64,000 bases of DNA from Fasciola hepatica (GCA_948099385.1 CANUEZ040000068.1:1341001-1405000), one strand, 5' to 3'. Counted from the first letter of the stretch, positions 26,701 to 40,427 are shown. Program-made: numbers and translations. Notes: generated by a model from the sequence alone, not told the origin.

Positions 26701-28139
26701 GAATTTCGCCCCGGCGGACTGGGAAAACAATAAAGAGGGAAGTTTAGGCTGGGCGGATTGAATTTTTTGTTGGAAAGCAAACTTTGCAAAAATCGTTTTA
26801 CTTTTAGTGTGGCACCCAATGAAGGCTGTGAACCAACAAGTGAATGTTTATGTGTGCTATCTGCTGATGTGCACGTGTGAGTACTTTGTCGGTTACAATT
26901 AGAATAGCCAATTTACGATAATTTGAAAGCTGTGTTATGCGAAGTGGGAGCCGAGTGAACTTCGTTACCGTGAATTTAATAAACTAGGTTTAAAATCACG
27001 CTTACCTTGAACTTCTGCAAAGTATAGGAAGCGAAAAGTAAATTTTGACTTGAGACTGCGTTTTTTTAAATATCAATTCACAGTACATGGTACCAGACTA
27101 GATTCACATGCGTTACAATAAAATGCTCACTGAGGGAGACTGACTGAAAATTTTGACAATCATCAGTTAAATGTGCACACGAAATCCTGTTTCATTTAGG
27201 TGCAACATCATCTGTTTGACTGCTCTACTTTTTGTCTTGCTTCTGACTAACCAGATTTGTTGTTAGAGTACTCGGGCGACATTGTTACACGCCAGTCGTA
27301 TTCCCGATCAAAATGTTTGAATATTGAAAACAACTTTGTGTTCGATAGGTGAATTTTACTTACCTATGACCCTTATAAAGCAAAAATTCACATCAAGGCG
27401 AAAACATGCAATGTAGAAACCCGCGATTAGTTCTGTTCTCTCAGGTGCCCCGCTGTTCAATGTTGACTTCCATTAGGTCTTTTCAAAATTGTCGGGCGTA
27501 ACAAGCATTCTACGAACATGGATTTATGTCCATTCATTAGCAGTACGTGTTCAAAATCCCTAGGTAGATTAGAATGTTGACGTCTTAAGTTCGCAAGGGT
27601 GGATTCTAACGTCGTCTTCAAGATCTGATGCTGAGTAACGAGAATGTACGGTGATGAAGCGTTAATCTAAGTTACCTCACCACGGAGTTGCACGTCTACC
27701 CCTGCTTCAAAATAATCCACCGAAGGTATTGAATGTCCATCTATTCAGTGTTTCCCAACATTTGCTCGTTCCAAATGCATTGATTTCACAAATGTGTTTA
27801 TGGAAACGGTTTCTGCATAATCCAAAATATCATTCTTTATGGTTCTTTCATATCATTCCTAGGTATTCTTCTGGATGAAAATTTACATGTGACTGGTGGT
27901 GGCTTTGATGGAACTAGTACTTTGTCACTTTTGTCACTCGGAATAAGTGATGTTTGTGCCTCTTTACAAGGAAGAACTCCGTGCTAGTTTAAGCCGCTAA
28001 AAATTCCTTCTTCGTTATAGTTTTGCTCACAGCATGCCCCTTCTTTGTCCACTTATTGTTGTTGTGTTTCCATGAACTTCCTATATGCCCTCGATCCTCC
28101 AGTCTGCAGCAGTGTCCGCTGAAAGTCTAACTGAGTTTT
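17785..28139. other. Ten kilobases without a supportable gene
   Basis: AT-rich DNA. The longest frame is 24085-24477 plus (130 codons); other frames lie at 18849-19127, 20283-20543 and 23120-23341. I see no domain, good signal peptide or coherent exon series in any of them. The stretches 20280-20800 and 23700-24000 are slightly richer in GC but gave no recognisable element. 22186-22392 plus encodes a peptide with a C-terminal hydrophobic run (ILGLIVLLILPPYV) that I cannot distinguish from chance. No repeat family, tRNA or satellite was found. Confidence 0.55.
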
Positions 28140-29760
28140 TCAAATTGTGTTGCCCCAATGAAACGTTCTACATCTCCGACTACAGAGTTATCTGACGAAC
28201 ACTCAAGATACTCAGAAGACAAATTCAAAATGCTTTCATCGCTCGCCAAATTTCAGAAGACCGGAGATGTTCGCAATTCACTGAGATAAAGATAACGCTT
28301 TTACATGCTTTCTTTGCAAATGACTTTCTGCAAACCAAGATTTCAAAGCTTCTTCAGAACACCATAAGACTTTAGTGTGGCAAGAACAGAAGAATGCACT
28401 CATTGTGAGGTCAATGTGAATCATCCCAATGCTGCATTTATACTCCCCTCCAATGGAATCTCTCTATCCTATTCACTCTGTGTTTCAGCAGGTATTGAGA
28501 GTTTCTCTACATCATGCATTTTTTTAAACTTCTTTGCCAATCCAAAGCAGCTTTGGCCGCTGGTCCTTATGGTTTTCCTCCAGAGGTCTTCGCCTATGTT
28601 ACTGCCCAGTTTGTTACATGGGTTACTAATTCGATTAGTGAGTTTCTAACCAAATGTTGAATTCGTAATTTTTCTACTCCAGTCATTATCATTTCAACTT
28701 CTAAAGTCTGTCATCCCTCTGTTGAACCAAACGCCTTTGCCCCATTTCTTTCAGTTTTACTGCCATCGAATTCACCAGCGCTGTCTTTCCCCTCTTTGGG
28801 TGCATCCGACTGCACCATTTTGTAGCAAATCCATAAGATCCACAAGTTCTCTCCCGACTATGGAACTACCTTCATAATCGAACCCAGCAAACTACATTCA
28901 GGTAAAACGCCTCAAGAAAACTTGTTAAAAATTCTGGTGTACCCCAGGGCATAGAGCTTATCCCTTCTCTATTTTCGAACTATATAAGGGGTCAGCTGCA
29001 CCCAGCGCATTTAAATGTGCTAAAGATTTGATCTTTTGTCAAAACATTTCGTGTTACCCAGATTTCAAAATACTACAGTGAAGTCCTATGTCGAATATAA
29101 CTGTCTGTTACCTATGGGGTCTAATAACGAATCCATCTAAATACCTTGAAAGTACTTGCCGTGCTTTTCGTTGATATTTCCTTACAGTTCCTGGTATTCT
29201 GAATCCAAAATCCTTACCCAGAGTAAGCTCTATCAAGTATCTGGATGCTAACTTAGACACCAACTTGAGATGGACATCTCACATGCAACACTGTGTTGGT
29301 ACTCAGCGTTGCCTATATTTTCAAAAAAGAGAACTCACGCTAGTTCAGATATCACCAAAGACGGTTTCCAAGTTTATTGTTCTTTGTATTCTCCCGGTCA
29401 TATTGTTTTGTTTACCCGCAATTTTTCCCAGAATTACCTTGCACAGAATCAATCTTGTGCGTACCGGGCGCACGCTCTGACCCTCAAGGAAGAGACAAAA
29501 ACAGAGTTATTCCCAAATTTGGATGATGTTTAGTTTTTCTTCTCCACCCATATGCAACTAGGGCACCCTCTGTCCCATATTTTGTTTATCTTACCCCAAG
29601 TTTAGTAAGATTTTTGGATGAAATGTTGTATGAGAGCGTCTATCATGCAGTTACGGACTACGTACCACATTAGCTAATCTTTCACCAGAAATCCGTTTCC
29701 TGACTTGGAAGCTGTTGTGTCTCTTGGAAACCTTTGATGACTATTCGTGCCCAATTATAC
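28140..29760 (+). pseudogene. CR1/Jockey-like LINE reverse transcriptase relic
   Basis: A broken plus-strand non-LTR reverse transcriptase spread over all three frames. In order: at 28541-28659 the finger motif reads SKAALAAGPYGFPPEVF, matching the usual SKAxGPDGIPxEVL. At about 28700 there is SVIPLLNQTPLP. At 28830-28930 there is IHKFSPDYGTTFI, corresponding to the RT segment before motif B. At 28933-29010, after a frameshift, there is SGVPQGIELIPSLFSNYI, the canonical SGVPQGSxLxPLLF motif. At 29215-29480 the thumb reads SIKYLDANLDTNLRW and ILPVILFCLPAIFP, as in CR1/Jockey-clade elements. The FADD motif between about 29030 and 29200 is not legible. Multiple stops and shifts make it inactive. 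The endpoints are approximate. The RT assignment is secure; the clade assignment is likely, and it resembles the schistosome SR1 type. Confidence 0.72.
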
Positions 29761-30659
29761 ACTGCTGTATATCTTTATCGTTCCTATCTATCCACTCGTT
29801 TTGCCCTCCATACCAGATATGAAGTTGGTCCTGAAAGATGAGAGAACATATTGTTCCAGTTACGTGAAAACGTTGCTCACTTCTTGATACACAGTCTAGA
29901 GAAAAGGTTCCTATTGTTTCATCCCTGTACTACTTTTATTTATTCAAATATTTGTCTCATTTGTGACAAGTAGCTTATTTTGCTCGGTTGTTTTTCTGAT
30001 TGCTCTGAATGATACGTTAACATAGACATGCAAAATGAGCCGACGAATTGCTACTTGAGCCGCTCATCACAGTTGTGCTTTGTGCTAAAAGATAATACTT
30101 TTTTCAGATGATCAATGTCACCTAAGTTGTTTAAGTCCAATTCAAAGTAGAGCTGAAATACAAGCACGTTTTCTGGCCATAAAAACAAAAGGTTCGATGG
30201 AAATCAATATAAAATTCTATTGATCTTTCACAGTGTTTCAGTTTTTTCCAGCCACTTTGTCATGTTGTTTCCTGTTGGCACAAACCGACACAAGAAAATC
30301 GTTTGTTACGTTCTTGACTTTGATTTCTTCCATACCCTACCTCTGGCATTGTGCTCACCAGGATAGTACTGATGGAAAACTCAGTTACAAGGCCTGGTGC
30401 TGTTGTATCTTGTGGTCTATCTACGGTCAGAAGCTATTTATCAGAAATACGTATATCCACATCTGAAACTGCAGTTGGGGGAACCCACCTAAGTGGCACT
30501 GGCACAAGAGCATGCTCTTAAGAATTGGTTTTAATCGGTGTTAGACTTTACATTGGAACTTGTTTTTGAAGAGAATAATCTGTCCATAACCGTTCATTCT
30601 TCAGTATGCAACCATCGTATATGAAATGAGTGTGTCGAAAGGATCGTATGTAATTCAGA
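29761..30659. other. LINE 3' flank, no supportable gene
   Basis: T-rich sequence that may include the eroded 3' end of the preceding LINE. The 30233-30466 plus frame (77 codons) has no recognisable feature. Confidence 0.5.
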
Positions 30660-31080
30660 TTCGACAAATTCTTTTCGGGGGGAGGGCGGGTTGAGACTTG
30701 GGACTAGATCTGCTTGTTGGTCTGCACGAACGAGTTGTTACAGTAGTATGGTTCAGAGCTGAGTCGTTGGGGTGGGTGTGGCTGACTGGCCATCAGGGTG
30801 ATTGGATGGCTTCTCTGATTTGTCATTTACGCAGACCAGAGGCAAAAAGAAGGAGACTAACCACCTCGACGGTAGCCAGTTTGTGAAAAGTGGTGTGGTC
30901 ATAGGATTGAGAGGTACTCGAGAAACCACTTGGAAGGCTGAATCTGAATTTACTTAGCAACCTGAGTCTCCGCAGGAGTGCGAGGGTGGCAGTCCTTATG
31001 CTTCTTGTTCCTCCGTGTTGGAGCCTCCGCGGACAACACTTATTTGAGAGTAGTTACCTTGCTGCTCGGCTAACAAAATT
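30660..31080. other. GC-richer unassigned patch, possibly a repeat
   Basis: A stretch with clearly more G than its surroundings (GGGGGGAGGGCGGG near 30680, several GGTGG and CTCCG motifs). It contains a 62-codon plus frame (30698-30886) without an identifiable product. The abrupt change in composition and the position between a LINE relic and a SINE copy suggest an inserted element, but I cannot name it and saw no terminal repeats. Confidence 0.3.
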
Positions 31081-31304
31081 TGCATGGTATTCATCCTGAA
31101 CAAAGTGGTTATCAATGATGTGGTCAGACTCGGCAACACATCCCTAGAACTTCACATTCATTTGGTACTAAAGTTTTATCTATGCTCTATTGTAGTTAAG
31201 ATATTTTGTGTGTGCTTGAATAGAGTTGTACGGTATGTAATGCTTACTGAGGAGCTTAGCGGTTTGAAACCGAGTACTAGTATAGTATGTTACAATTCAC
31301 AATG

Positions 31305-31580
31305 AAAATTTAACGCCCAAACCACCATCCAAAACCAAGGAATGATTCTACTGTTGATTCATCCTTGTTGTTCAGTACATAGGCAAAATGACCTGCAGTG
31401 GCTCGAACCCTGGGCGAACGATTGTGAGTCAGACACTTGAAAACCAGACTATCCGGGCTGGCTCTCAAAGGTTTGTCGAACATATACAATACATGATATG
31501 GCGCCCCTCCGTCACCGGAGCTGAACGGCAACAAGTCATTCCCCCTCAAAACTATCGACTACCAAGATGGACGCTTTTTC
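31305..31580 (-). mobile_element. tRNA-derived SINE with decayed hammerhead (copy C)
   Basis: The minus strand matches the family seen at 40.5 and 53.2 kb in order. A 5' block comes first (GTCGATAG... CCGGTGACGG). Next comes CCATATCATGTATTGT and a GTTCGACAAACC block, then the tRNA-like part AGCCCGGATAGTCTGG. A B box GGGTTCGAGCC at 31410-31400 follows. The 3' block has AACAAGGATGAA, where the hammerhead lies in other copies. The CUGAUGA half of the ribozyme is lost (only CTGAACAAC remains), so this copy cannot cleave. It resembles the Sm-alpha class of schistosome SINE-like repeats. Boundaries are accurate to about 15 bases. Confidence 0.75.
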
Positions 31581-34154
31581 TTCTGGGGCTTTAGTAAAAC
31601 TAAGGAATTTCGTTTAAAGAAAGCCGCTTATTTCGGCTACTATAAATGTTAGTTTTACGTGATTAGAGTCGCATACTAAGGGTGTTTTTGAATATTTTAA
31701 AATAAATCCTAAAATTTGCTGCCCATAAGATGTCCATGGTGACAATCTACTTAGTCGCAGAGACATTGCTGCTACCGTTACGGATGATCAAATGGGCTTA
31801 GTCCTGATCCTAATTGCCTAATTTATGAAAGATGTTCGTTTTAGTTGACATTAGCCTGATACGGCGCAACGGATGGTTGACGAAAGTGAAATGAATTGGT
31901 TTCAATATTTCGGATGCAATTGCAGAACGTACCATTAAGCGATATTTTACACTTCTACCCATTGCATACATTCCCTGAAGTGATTGTCCACGAAATGATT
32001 GATCGTTGGAGACGATAGACCCAAACTCATCCGATTTCGTAAAAATTGAAAGAGCTTGTACATTATCACCAATTAATAAGCGTCAAACACAGTCGGAATA
32101 TCGTGAGGGTAAAATGTTTTCAAAGACCACGGACAGATAACAATACTAATAAACGATGTCAGCTCAAGGCTCGAACAAATAACTTCGAAGAACCACGAAG
32201 AACCCCTAATCAAATTCTCGTGTGACTGGTTTTCAACTTCGTGCCATAGTTAATATTTTTGGGTGTTCACGTATGACAAGTTCTTTGTTGTATTTCTTGA
32301 AGGTTTCGAAAATTTACTGTGTTGTATAAACAGATGTGTGCTGTAATTCATTATCAAGCAGATGCTGTTTTGTTGAAAGCAACGGAACTAATTGACCAGT
32401 TGTTTGTAGCGGTATAACACGAGGACAAGTTCCTTCAACACTTGGAAGTTTTTTCGTTACACGAGTAATCAATTAGTCTCCAAGCTGAACTGTTACCAAA
32501 CAAGATCTGCTGGAAATCTGATATTCTGATGAAATATGTTAACTAGAAGTAAGTGCAAAACAGAATTGTCTTGTTATATTTACGTTTGTATTGTTTCCTG
32601 AAGCAAAATTATGGTGTTTCCGAATACACATTTCTGAATGAAGAAGTTTATTACTCACTTTCTGTCCTCAAATTTAAGTCTGGAATAAGTGTGAATTGTT
32701 GGATGTTGAGGTGCAACATGCCGTGTGTAATGATTTAATGAAGATGCCCGGTTTTTCAAATTGAGACCAAGGATACAGGGTCCTCGTGAGGTACTAATTA
32801 TTTCGTACTGATCTCGTAATCTTTCCGATGAAGAGTAATACAGTGTGGAAAATGATATAATTACACTTCAATAATCTACCTAGAAATCTCTTGGAAATAT
32901 GTGGTTGCATTAGTCTTGATTTTGTACCCCAGAAGGCTTAAAATGCAAGTTGTTTTTATTAATAATCGGTGATTTTACTATTCACCCAATTTCAATAATC
33001 CTGATGTCCATTCTTCAAAACTAGATATGTTGTCACTTTGATATCATCTTAGTGAATGCCAACGTACGAGTGACAACAATGAAATTCAGGCTTTCATTTT
33101 CTCGTCATGCCTCGGGTGATCGTCCTTGTAGTCAGCGCACGCAAACAGCGCAATGGAATTCAGCATCAGTTTCTATACTCACCGATATTCTCCCGGATGT
33201 ACGACTTTAACCCATAACGGTCTTTAGGTGACAGATAAATCCAAAGTTTTAGAAATATGAGTGCCGAATGAAGAAACACTAGCCACCATTTTTTACTTGC
33301 AAAATATATTAAAATGGCTTGAAGACCGGCTAAGCAACAATAAGGTAGTACAAATAAGAATAAGCTGATTGCTCAATAGTCACTCTCACGTCGTCACTTC
33401 TTTGATCAATTCTGTAGGCAGTACTCATCCAATCGGTTACAATTGCGGACATCGAAATGAAATTCGTGTTTTCAGTTTCTGCTTATCGCAAGTCATGCGT
33501 GAAGTTTTCGCAAGCCATTCTACCACACTCCTGTCAACAATGAGGAATCACCAGATGTGGCACTGCATGAAATTGAAATAATAAATGCCTGTCCAATGAC
33601 CCATGAGGCATAACGATTTCTTTTCTACATGTATCGATGACCTCAGTTATTCGTAACCAGAAGAGAACCATGTTGTTCCACACTCCTCAGGTGGACACCT
33701 CGATTCTTCGAACTGCCTAATCCACTAACATGTGGCTTGTGTGTGTGTTACCATTGGATAGCCAATACAAGGTTTTACTTTGACAAACAGTTACTGTGAG
33801 AGCCAAATCAGTCGAATGAGAAATGAGTTATACTGAGTTCATTTTACCACTACTCATCAATTACAGAAGGATGGTGGGAGATGAGTCTTTTGCCCAGTTG
33901 TAGTGAGATCAAAGATCCGAGGAACTTTTGCATCAACTTGAATTATATATGACGTTGAAAGTACCCACTGCAGCCCATAGGACCCTACAGTCTCATGAAT
34001 TGTTCTTCGCTGTGAAAGATTCAAAACAAATGCATGCACAGTGTGGGATTCATCCACCCACCCTCTACTGGAGGCTCTCGTAACAACACATCCCTCAATA
34101 ACTGACACGATGATTTAGATGAGCTTCCGCTGCCGCCTAAAGATCCTTGTATTT
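31581..34154. other. No supportable gene
   Basis: AT-rich DNA with frames under 85 codons. 33857-34108 minus (83 codons) is the most protein-like but has no flanking splice sites or domain that I recognise. No repeats seen. Confidence 0.55.
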
Positions 34155-34201
34155 AATTCATATACATATATATATATATGTTTAAATATAAATGTATATA
34201 A
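34155..34201. repeat. TA-rich simple repeat
   Basis: TATACATATATATATATATG followed by imperfect TA-rich units up to about 34201. It is an interrupted dinucleotide microsatellite. Confidence 0.9.
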
Positions 34202-35333
34202 GTATGGAGAAAGTAAACTGCACCTCTTGAAAAAAATAAGACTCCGTTTATCGGAAAAAATATTTCCGCTCTCAAATAGTATGAATACCGGGGCTTAAAC
34301 TGAAGGTGGCTACGCCGATAGGTTTCATCAAAACTGCGTAGGTTTCGTTAGGAAATTCACGTTTTTCTGTGCATTGTTATGTATGTATAACCATTGCCGA
34401 GAAATTGTAATGTGACTAAAGTTCTAATAACGCAAAATCTTTATATTTCGTGATCAACTCATGCATTTCTGGAATCCATTAATAAAATAAACACTCCAGT
34501 TGCATAAAGGTTGATCAGTTCAGTTAGCTTCAAGCGCGCTGTTTTCACTAAGCACAACACAAAGTAAGGAGGGGTAGCTTTAAACATTTCGTTTCTCCAA
34601 ATTCTCCTTCGTAAAACTATTTTTATTAGTTTCCGGCATATAATTTCTGAACCGATAGAAACAATTTACAGAGTGTTGACTTACTCATCGGATCAATTGA
34701 CAGACCTGAAAGTTACGGTGGACACATCTGTCATACCTTTTGCATTGCATCGAAGTGCTTTTCGGAAAATAGTCATGTTTTAAATGCCTTAAGTAGCACG
34801 ATCGCCATTACATTTTTCTTTAAAAATTCATTCCTAGTACGGATATTCTGAATACATACAATAGTTTTGTCACTTTAAATCATCGCATTTATTACTCAAG
34901 CTTAAATGAATAGCTCAGTTTAGCTTCTGCATTTCCAAATGAAATGCCCATAGTGATTGCAGAAAATCGCGTAGAAATGCGGGTTGGGGAGACCTCTGTG
35001 CTGTTTTGAATAGCGCCATGATATAAGACAGTAAACAATTGGATGGTTCTAATATCTCATCAAAATTGGGTAACAGAATTTCAAAAGTAATGCTCCATTT
35101 TTTGCTTGCTGTCTTACACGAATCGCAAGTGTATGGGTACATTCGTTACGCATCTGTTTAACTACCTCTGTATGTCATTGCGTGCAGCTGACTGCACTAA
35201 ACTGACTTCACTAGGGTCCACTTCGTGAATGTACCTTCACGAACCAGTTATCTAATTCGTCTTCTGTTTTGATCAGTACACAGCAATGATCTCAGCGCTC
35301 CTAACATGCAGTGCGATAACTCATTTTTTACAG
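34202..35333. other. No supportable gene
   Basis: AT-rich sequence without recognisable features; the longest frame is 34915-35142 minus, 75 codons, unidentified. Confidence 0.55.
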
Positions 35334-35477
35334 AGCTTTTGGCAATATAGTTTGGATGCTCTCCATGCATGTCCGTTCGAATCTCCGCGAGGCTGTCACC
35401 TTACAAAGAATTTATTTAGAACTACTACGTTTAAAGTGTCCAAAATCAATAAATTCGTGATTTGTGTGAATGAATAG
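35334..35477 (+). CDS. Candidate terminal exon, unknown product
   Basis: A strong acceptor (ACTCATTTTTTACAG) opens directly into a 47-codon frame in phase 0 that ends TAG at 35475-35477. The peptide starts SFWQYSLDALHACPFES and ends basic. The acceptor quality is the only support; no matching upstream exon or family was found. Confidence 0.18.
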   Translation, partial: SFWQYSLDALHACPFESPRGCHLTKNLFRTTTFKVSKINKFVICVNE

Positions 35478-38400
35478 TAAAACTGATTTTATTTCCTCGG
35501 GTAAAAATTACGCATTGAACCGTATATTCTACTGTATAATAAAATAAAAGTATGGAACTCAGTTCGTGGGCTGCGAACGTGTTAATCATTTAGCTTTAGT
35601 AAAATTCCACTTATTCATGTAACACAGCAGAACTTGCAGTTTCACTCAACATGTCGCATTGCAATTTATACTCACCATTTAATTCTGAAAGTAGCATCAA
35701 CGGGCATGATGTATTATAACTGTGAAATTTGCTTTTTTACACTGATTGTACTGAGGGCAGACCACGTGAAACTTCAGTAAGAAGAATAACCTATTTTATA
35801 TCAATGAATTAGCGGTTGAATAATCATCTACCTCTCAATTCTTGCGTACGCCAATGCCATACAAGTGACTGTTTAAGCGAAGCAACAGTATGAAAATCGT
35901 TTCTGGTAGCTTAGTTGCTAACTTCAGAGGAAAAAATGTTCTGTACACTGGATTGAATCGTCGTCTTGGATCACATGGAACGAAATTCCAATGAAAGGTA
36001 AAGTTACATGGTTTTCCTAAACTTATTCTCGTTGGTAGTTTTAAACTGGCTCCACGTCCCAAAAAAATAACAATAAATGAGTTACGCTGAGAATTATCCG
36101 TGCTTGTATTTGCGCATTTTCTGTTTTGCTTCACCAATCCTTCTAGAGGTTTTGGAAGAAACTTCTACAAATGTGGATCAAAATCAGATAATTCTCATTA
36201 GCACTTGTTGGTGAATTCATCAGAACACTGGTTATAATCTGTGATGTGTATTTTTTTTTCACCTTTCCATCTATGCTACAATAATTACGTATTTCGGATA
36301 TATTGGTCATTCTACGCACTCCTATTTAAGCTTATTGTTATCCAATTAAGACGCTGTCAAGTGATGGCGGTGACAACTGCCAGCTTGTACGTCGAACGGA
36401 AGAAGATTTGCAGCATTCAAGTAGAGAAGCAAACAGAGGATTATATTATCAGTAGGCCATGTTGAAACTCTTAAGGTACTGGATGGAAATAAATATGATA
36501 CAAGGTGGCTTATCTCTGGTAATAATTGTGAAAAATTAAGGTTTTATCTATGCGCTACCATTTTTTAGCACCGGGTAATAAGAAACGGAAGATCGAGTAC
36601 AGTCACATGTATCAAATTATTTTTATGGTCCGAACCCCTGGACTGCTCCCTAGTTTTTTATTTTACTGTAACTGAAAGTGGAACCGCGTATGAGTAATCA
36701 TATCTATAACCGAATACATAGAATTACTGTAGTAGTGCAGATTTGATACTAACAAGCTCAGCTGAGTCGACGTTACTGCGCACTGATCCGAGCACCTTAG
36801 ATTATGATGAACCTTTTACAACCTTTACTGCAAGCATACTAATCAGGAACGGTTTAAAGACAAGCAAGTAGACTACAAATCACCGACAGGAAGGGGACAA
36901 CAATATCTGATCTGTTTTGATGTCATACGAAAGTCATGTGGCCGAACGTACCCACCCGAGGCAGCTTTCCGACTTTGTAAACGCAAATACACAAAGAAAA
37001 GATATTCGTAATGAAAGATTTCAGAGGAAAAGTTTCCTGACGAGCAGATAAAGATACATCGGAAATACCATTTTAGCAGGAGATGCAGTGTGTCGTATTA
37101 GGACCCTATTTACTGTGGGTCATATCACAGTACTGATAAAATTGATGCTTCAAAATACAATTGATTCCTTTATCGGTATTACACTGGATGACAACGGGTG
37201 CGTTGATAAAAGTTAGTGGTCTTGAGAATTTCAAAGACTTTAAATACGCGTTTGTTGTTATTGTTTTAGGAGACGACTTTATATGAGATATCTTACCGAT
37301 GCGCTCTGTGGATTGGCCAGGTGATGTTTTATTTGAATAAGACATATGACACGTGACACTTTCCATTCAGTAGATATAAATTCAATTGTCGTTTATTTCT
37401 TTTTATTCTAAATTTTGCCTCAATGATTAAATAATCTTTGAAATCGAACTACAGGAAGCCGGTTATGAAGTTAATTCAACAGGATATGCAGTTGCAATCA
37501 AAATTTATGCAATATAAAATGTTCGAAAAGGAATTCGCCGTTGATAGCTACCAAATCCCTTTTGCACCATTCAGTTCGACTTCTTTCCTTTTGCTATTTT
37601 GAAGTAACATTTGTGGACTTTATCGATTTATCACACACAGGACTTCCTGATAGAACCTAATTATTATTTCAATGGGATTTATTATCTTTAGATTAGTAAG
37701 AGCTCTTGCTTGGTTTCAAGGAGCTTCTCCAGTAGATGTTAAATAGTTCGGTCAATTTGTGGGTGGGCTGCGAGTTCTGCCCTGTGCATTGATAGTGTGA
37801 CTAAATTAAACATTCAGTCTGGTAATTGTTGGATGTGCAGAAATTAAAGCTTTGTGTGCAACTTTTTTTGATAGTAAAGTTAGCCTTTCTTGTTGCATTA
37901 GTTCATATATTACTGTTGGTCTTAGTGGGATCAATAAACTTTACCAAGCCGCCATGGATACGCATTCAGGCCGCAAAAGTCAGATTTGGAATAGACAATG
38001 TACTTCTCTTGGTTTCAGAACGTATGTTCAAAGTTGCTTCCAAATGGTTGAAATAGACAAATAATATATTCATTGGCTTTTTTAAGATTATTGACATATG
38101 TCCGTTGTGCCATATATTTTCCAAATAACTGATGAAAAAAGCTTGTGGTACTTGAAAGTAGAACGGAATGTTCTTTACTCAGGTGTTGGGCATTTTCGTA
38201 ATTATCCTTGACTAGGAACAATTTTAGCAGTTTATTCATTCATGGCTGTGGAATCAGGATATTTCGGTTTCAATGGCAGGCAGTACCGACACAAAGTGAT
38301 ATCGACAATCAACCATACCAATAGGTTACACAAAGACAGGTTCTAAAAGATAAAGTTTGGCGTCGTGAGAGCCAAATTACTTAGAGAGCCGCAACCCAAC

Positions 38401-40427
38401 TTAAAAAATGTTTCATTCTGCGCACACAAATAATGTGATGATCTGAATTCCGATTGCGAATTCAAAGAAAAGAATTGCCCATAATATGTGCCGCATCTAC
38501 TGATCAAACTTCCCTTAGTTCACACGTGTTCAGCCACCTAAGCAAAGTCCTAATAAACAGAATGAAATGTGAAACCACACCTGACTCACCAATTAAGTCT
38601 GTAATATTTCCCGTTTTTTCGACAATTGGAAAAATAACAGGAGTTTTCAGTGGACAATTTCTCAGATGAGGCCAGCAATGAAATCAATTTAGTCTCCGTT
38701 TACCAGTAACTGTTATCCATGTTAATACACTCGACCACAGCTTTATATCACAAAAGATATCAGCGCAAGCAGCATGAGATTAGATCTATGTTGAATGCTA
38801 GCCTAAGGAGGGGATTGAGTGGAGACTGACTTCATCCGATGATTTGTGAAGAAAACCGTTGAAATATGTTTGCAGTATTTCTATGACATTCATTAGTGAT
38901 TTGCAGGTATGTGCCCTGTGGGACGAATTACCTTTCATGGACATTTCTGTTCTGAGTGCTCTGGAATACGTCACTATTTGAGTAAATTACAGAAAGTTAG
39001 TTCTAAATCTGAAGATAGAGAACTTGCAGTTGGATGTTTCCTGTGCTCTATTTGAGAATTTCATATGTGCTTTTAACGAGGACAAAATATTGTACATTCG
39101 AACAGATATACTGAAACCCAGTGGACAAATGTGTTTTAGGAATGGGGATTCATATTCCGTTTTTGGATTTGCAAGAAGATAGTCATCAAGACGGTGTAAG
39201 CGGGTTTACTGCCTTCCGGGATGAAGAAGAGTCGGACGGACGGTTCAAACCAATTTCGTCACTGAGCAAACAACACTTTCTACTTCTGAATACTACGGCA
39301 TTTGGTTTAAGTCTACATTTTCATTATTATAAGCCAAAAGTCAGAAATCTGTGTACTCTAGAAAAATATTACAGTGATATGCGGAAACCCTGGCATTCCA
39401 CAATCACCAGGGCACGGATCAAACATCACGTCAGCATTCTCTTGTTGACAGCTGGGTGCCAGGTTTTTAACTAAGTAAGTTTGTTCAGTTTGTTAACAAT
39501 ATCTTGAAGGTAATATCCGCCACACGACATTAAGATGGCCCCTGCGGACAACTCAACCATTGCCAAGTCGCAGTGAAACGAATGTTTCTCTCATCGCCGT
39601 TAAACTTCGTGTTCAAAAATGCAGCTGTTTGGTTTCACTGACCATAATGTGTAAAGCTTTCAGAACTTTTACCCTGCCAACAGTGTGAAGATATGCACTT
39701 TTCTATTAAAATCTTCTACGAATAAGAGTGATGATTATCGCTGGAATTACCGTGCGCACCTGTGATCTTGAAACTGCATACTGATAAGAAATGTCCTGCA
39801 GCTGATCAATTTAGATCTTGATCTCTATCGAGACATCTTCTATCTCCTAGTCAGGAGTGAAAGTGTGGATAGTCAAAGCATTCGCATAGCATACTAAATG
39901 ACGTGACCAGTGTCATACAAACGTTTGTGGTCTAGCATCTTGGATGGACTTCACCTCGTAAAAATAATTATGTGTGGGCTTTGGGTTTAAAAATGCGGGC
40001 TCAAAATCTACGGCAGATAGATGGAGATTGTTCAGAAGTAAAAACGCCAGGGATACAAACAATGCTGTGTTTTAAAGCTTAGGTTAATAAATGTTGGTGG
40101 TATCCAAAATGAACAGCGTATACTGGCGCCGGTTTACACATCGGCATGTTATATTTGTAAAACACTTTGATATTCTGCATGGGAATGAATGATATACTAA
40201 ACGTAATTTAAGCGAACATCGTGGTGACTGTCGGTGTTACTTCAGTCCAAGTTAACAATATTCCCTCATCTCAATCTTGCTTCCGTACGTGATTCACTTT
40301 CGTGAAAAGCCGGTGAAATATTATGGCTGGCAAATAGTAATTTACTTCAAATCATAATAGTTGTGAAGTTGCAATGTTATAAATATTCGATATAATATAA
40401 AATTCCTCATGCTGTGTGAAATTTTAC
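35478..40427. other. No supportable gene
   Basis: AT-rich DNA. The plus frame at 37810-38064 (85 codons) contains SLSCCISSYITVGLSGINK and GRKSQIWNRQC, and overlaps a second, very hydrophobic frame; neither has a start or clear splice sites. 39121-39474 plus (117 codons) is unidentified. A 15-codon C/H-rich stretch at 38907-38975 (CPVGRITFHGHFCSEC) follows an AG and precedes GTTAGT, but is too short to call. No repeats recognised. Confidence 0.5.

Noticed and set aside
31310..31594. Overlapping 79- and 68-codon frames on both strands
   Set aside because: Both are incidental reading frames through the tRNA-like and 5' blocks of SINE copy C.
37826..38056. Very hydrophobic plus frame suggesting a membrane protein
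   Set aside because: Begins with TTG rather than ATG, overlaps a second open frame in the same T-rich stretch, and has no convincing splice sites.
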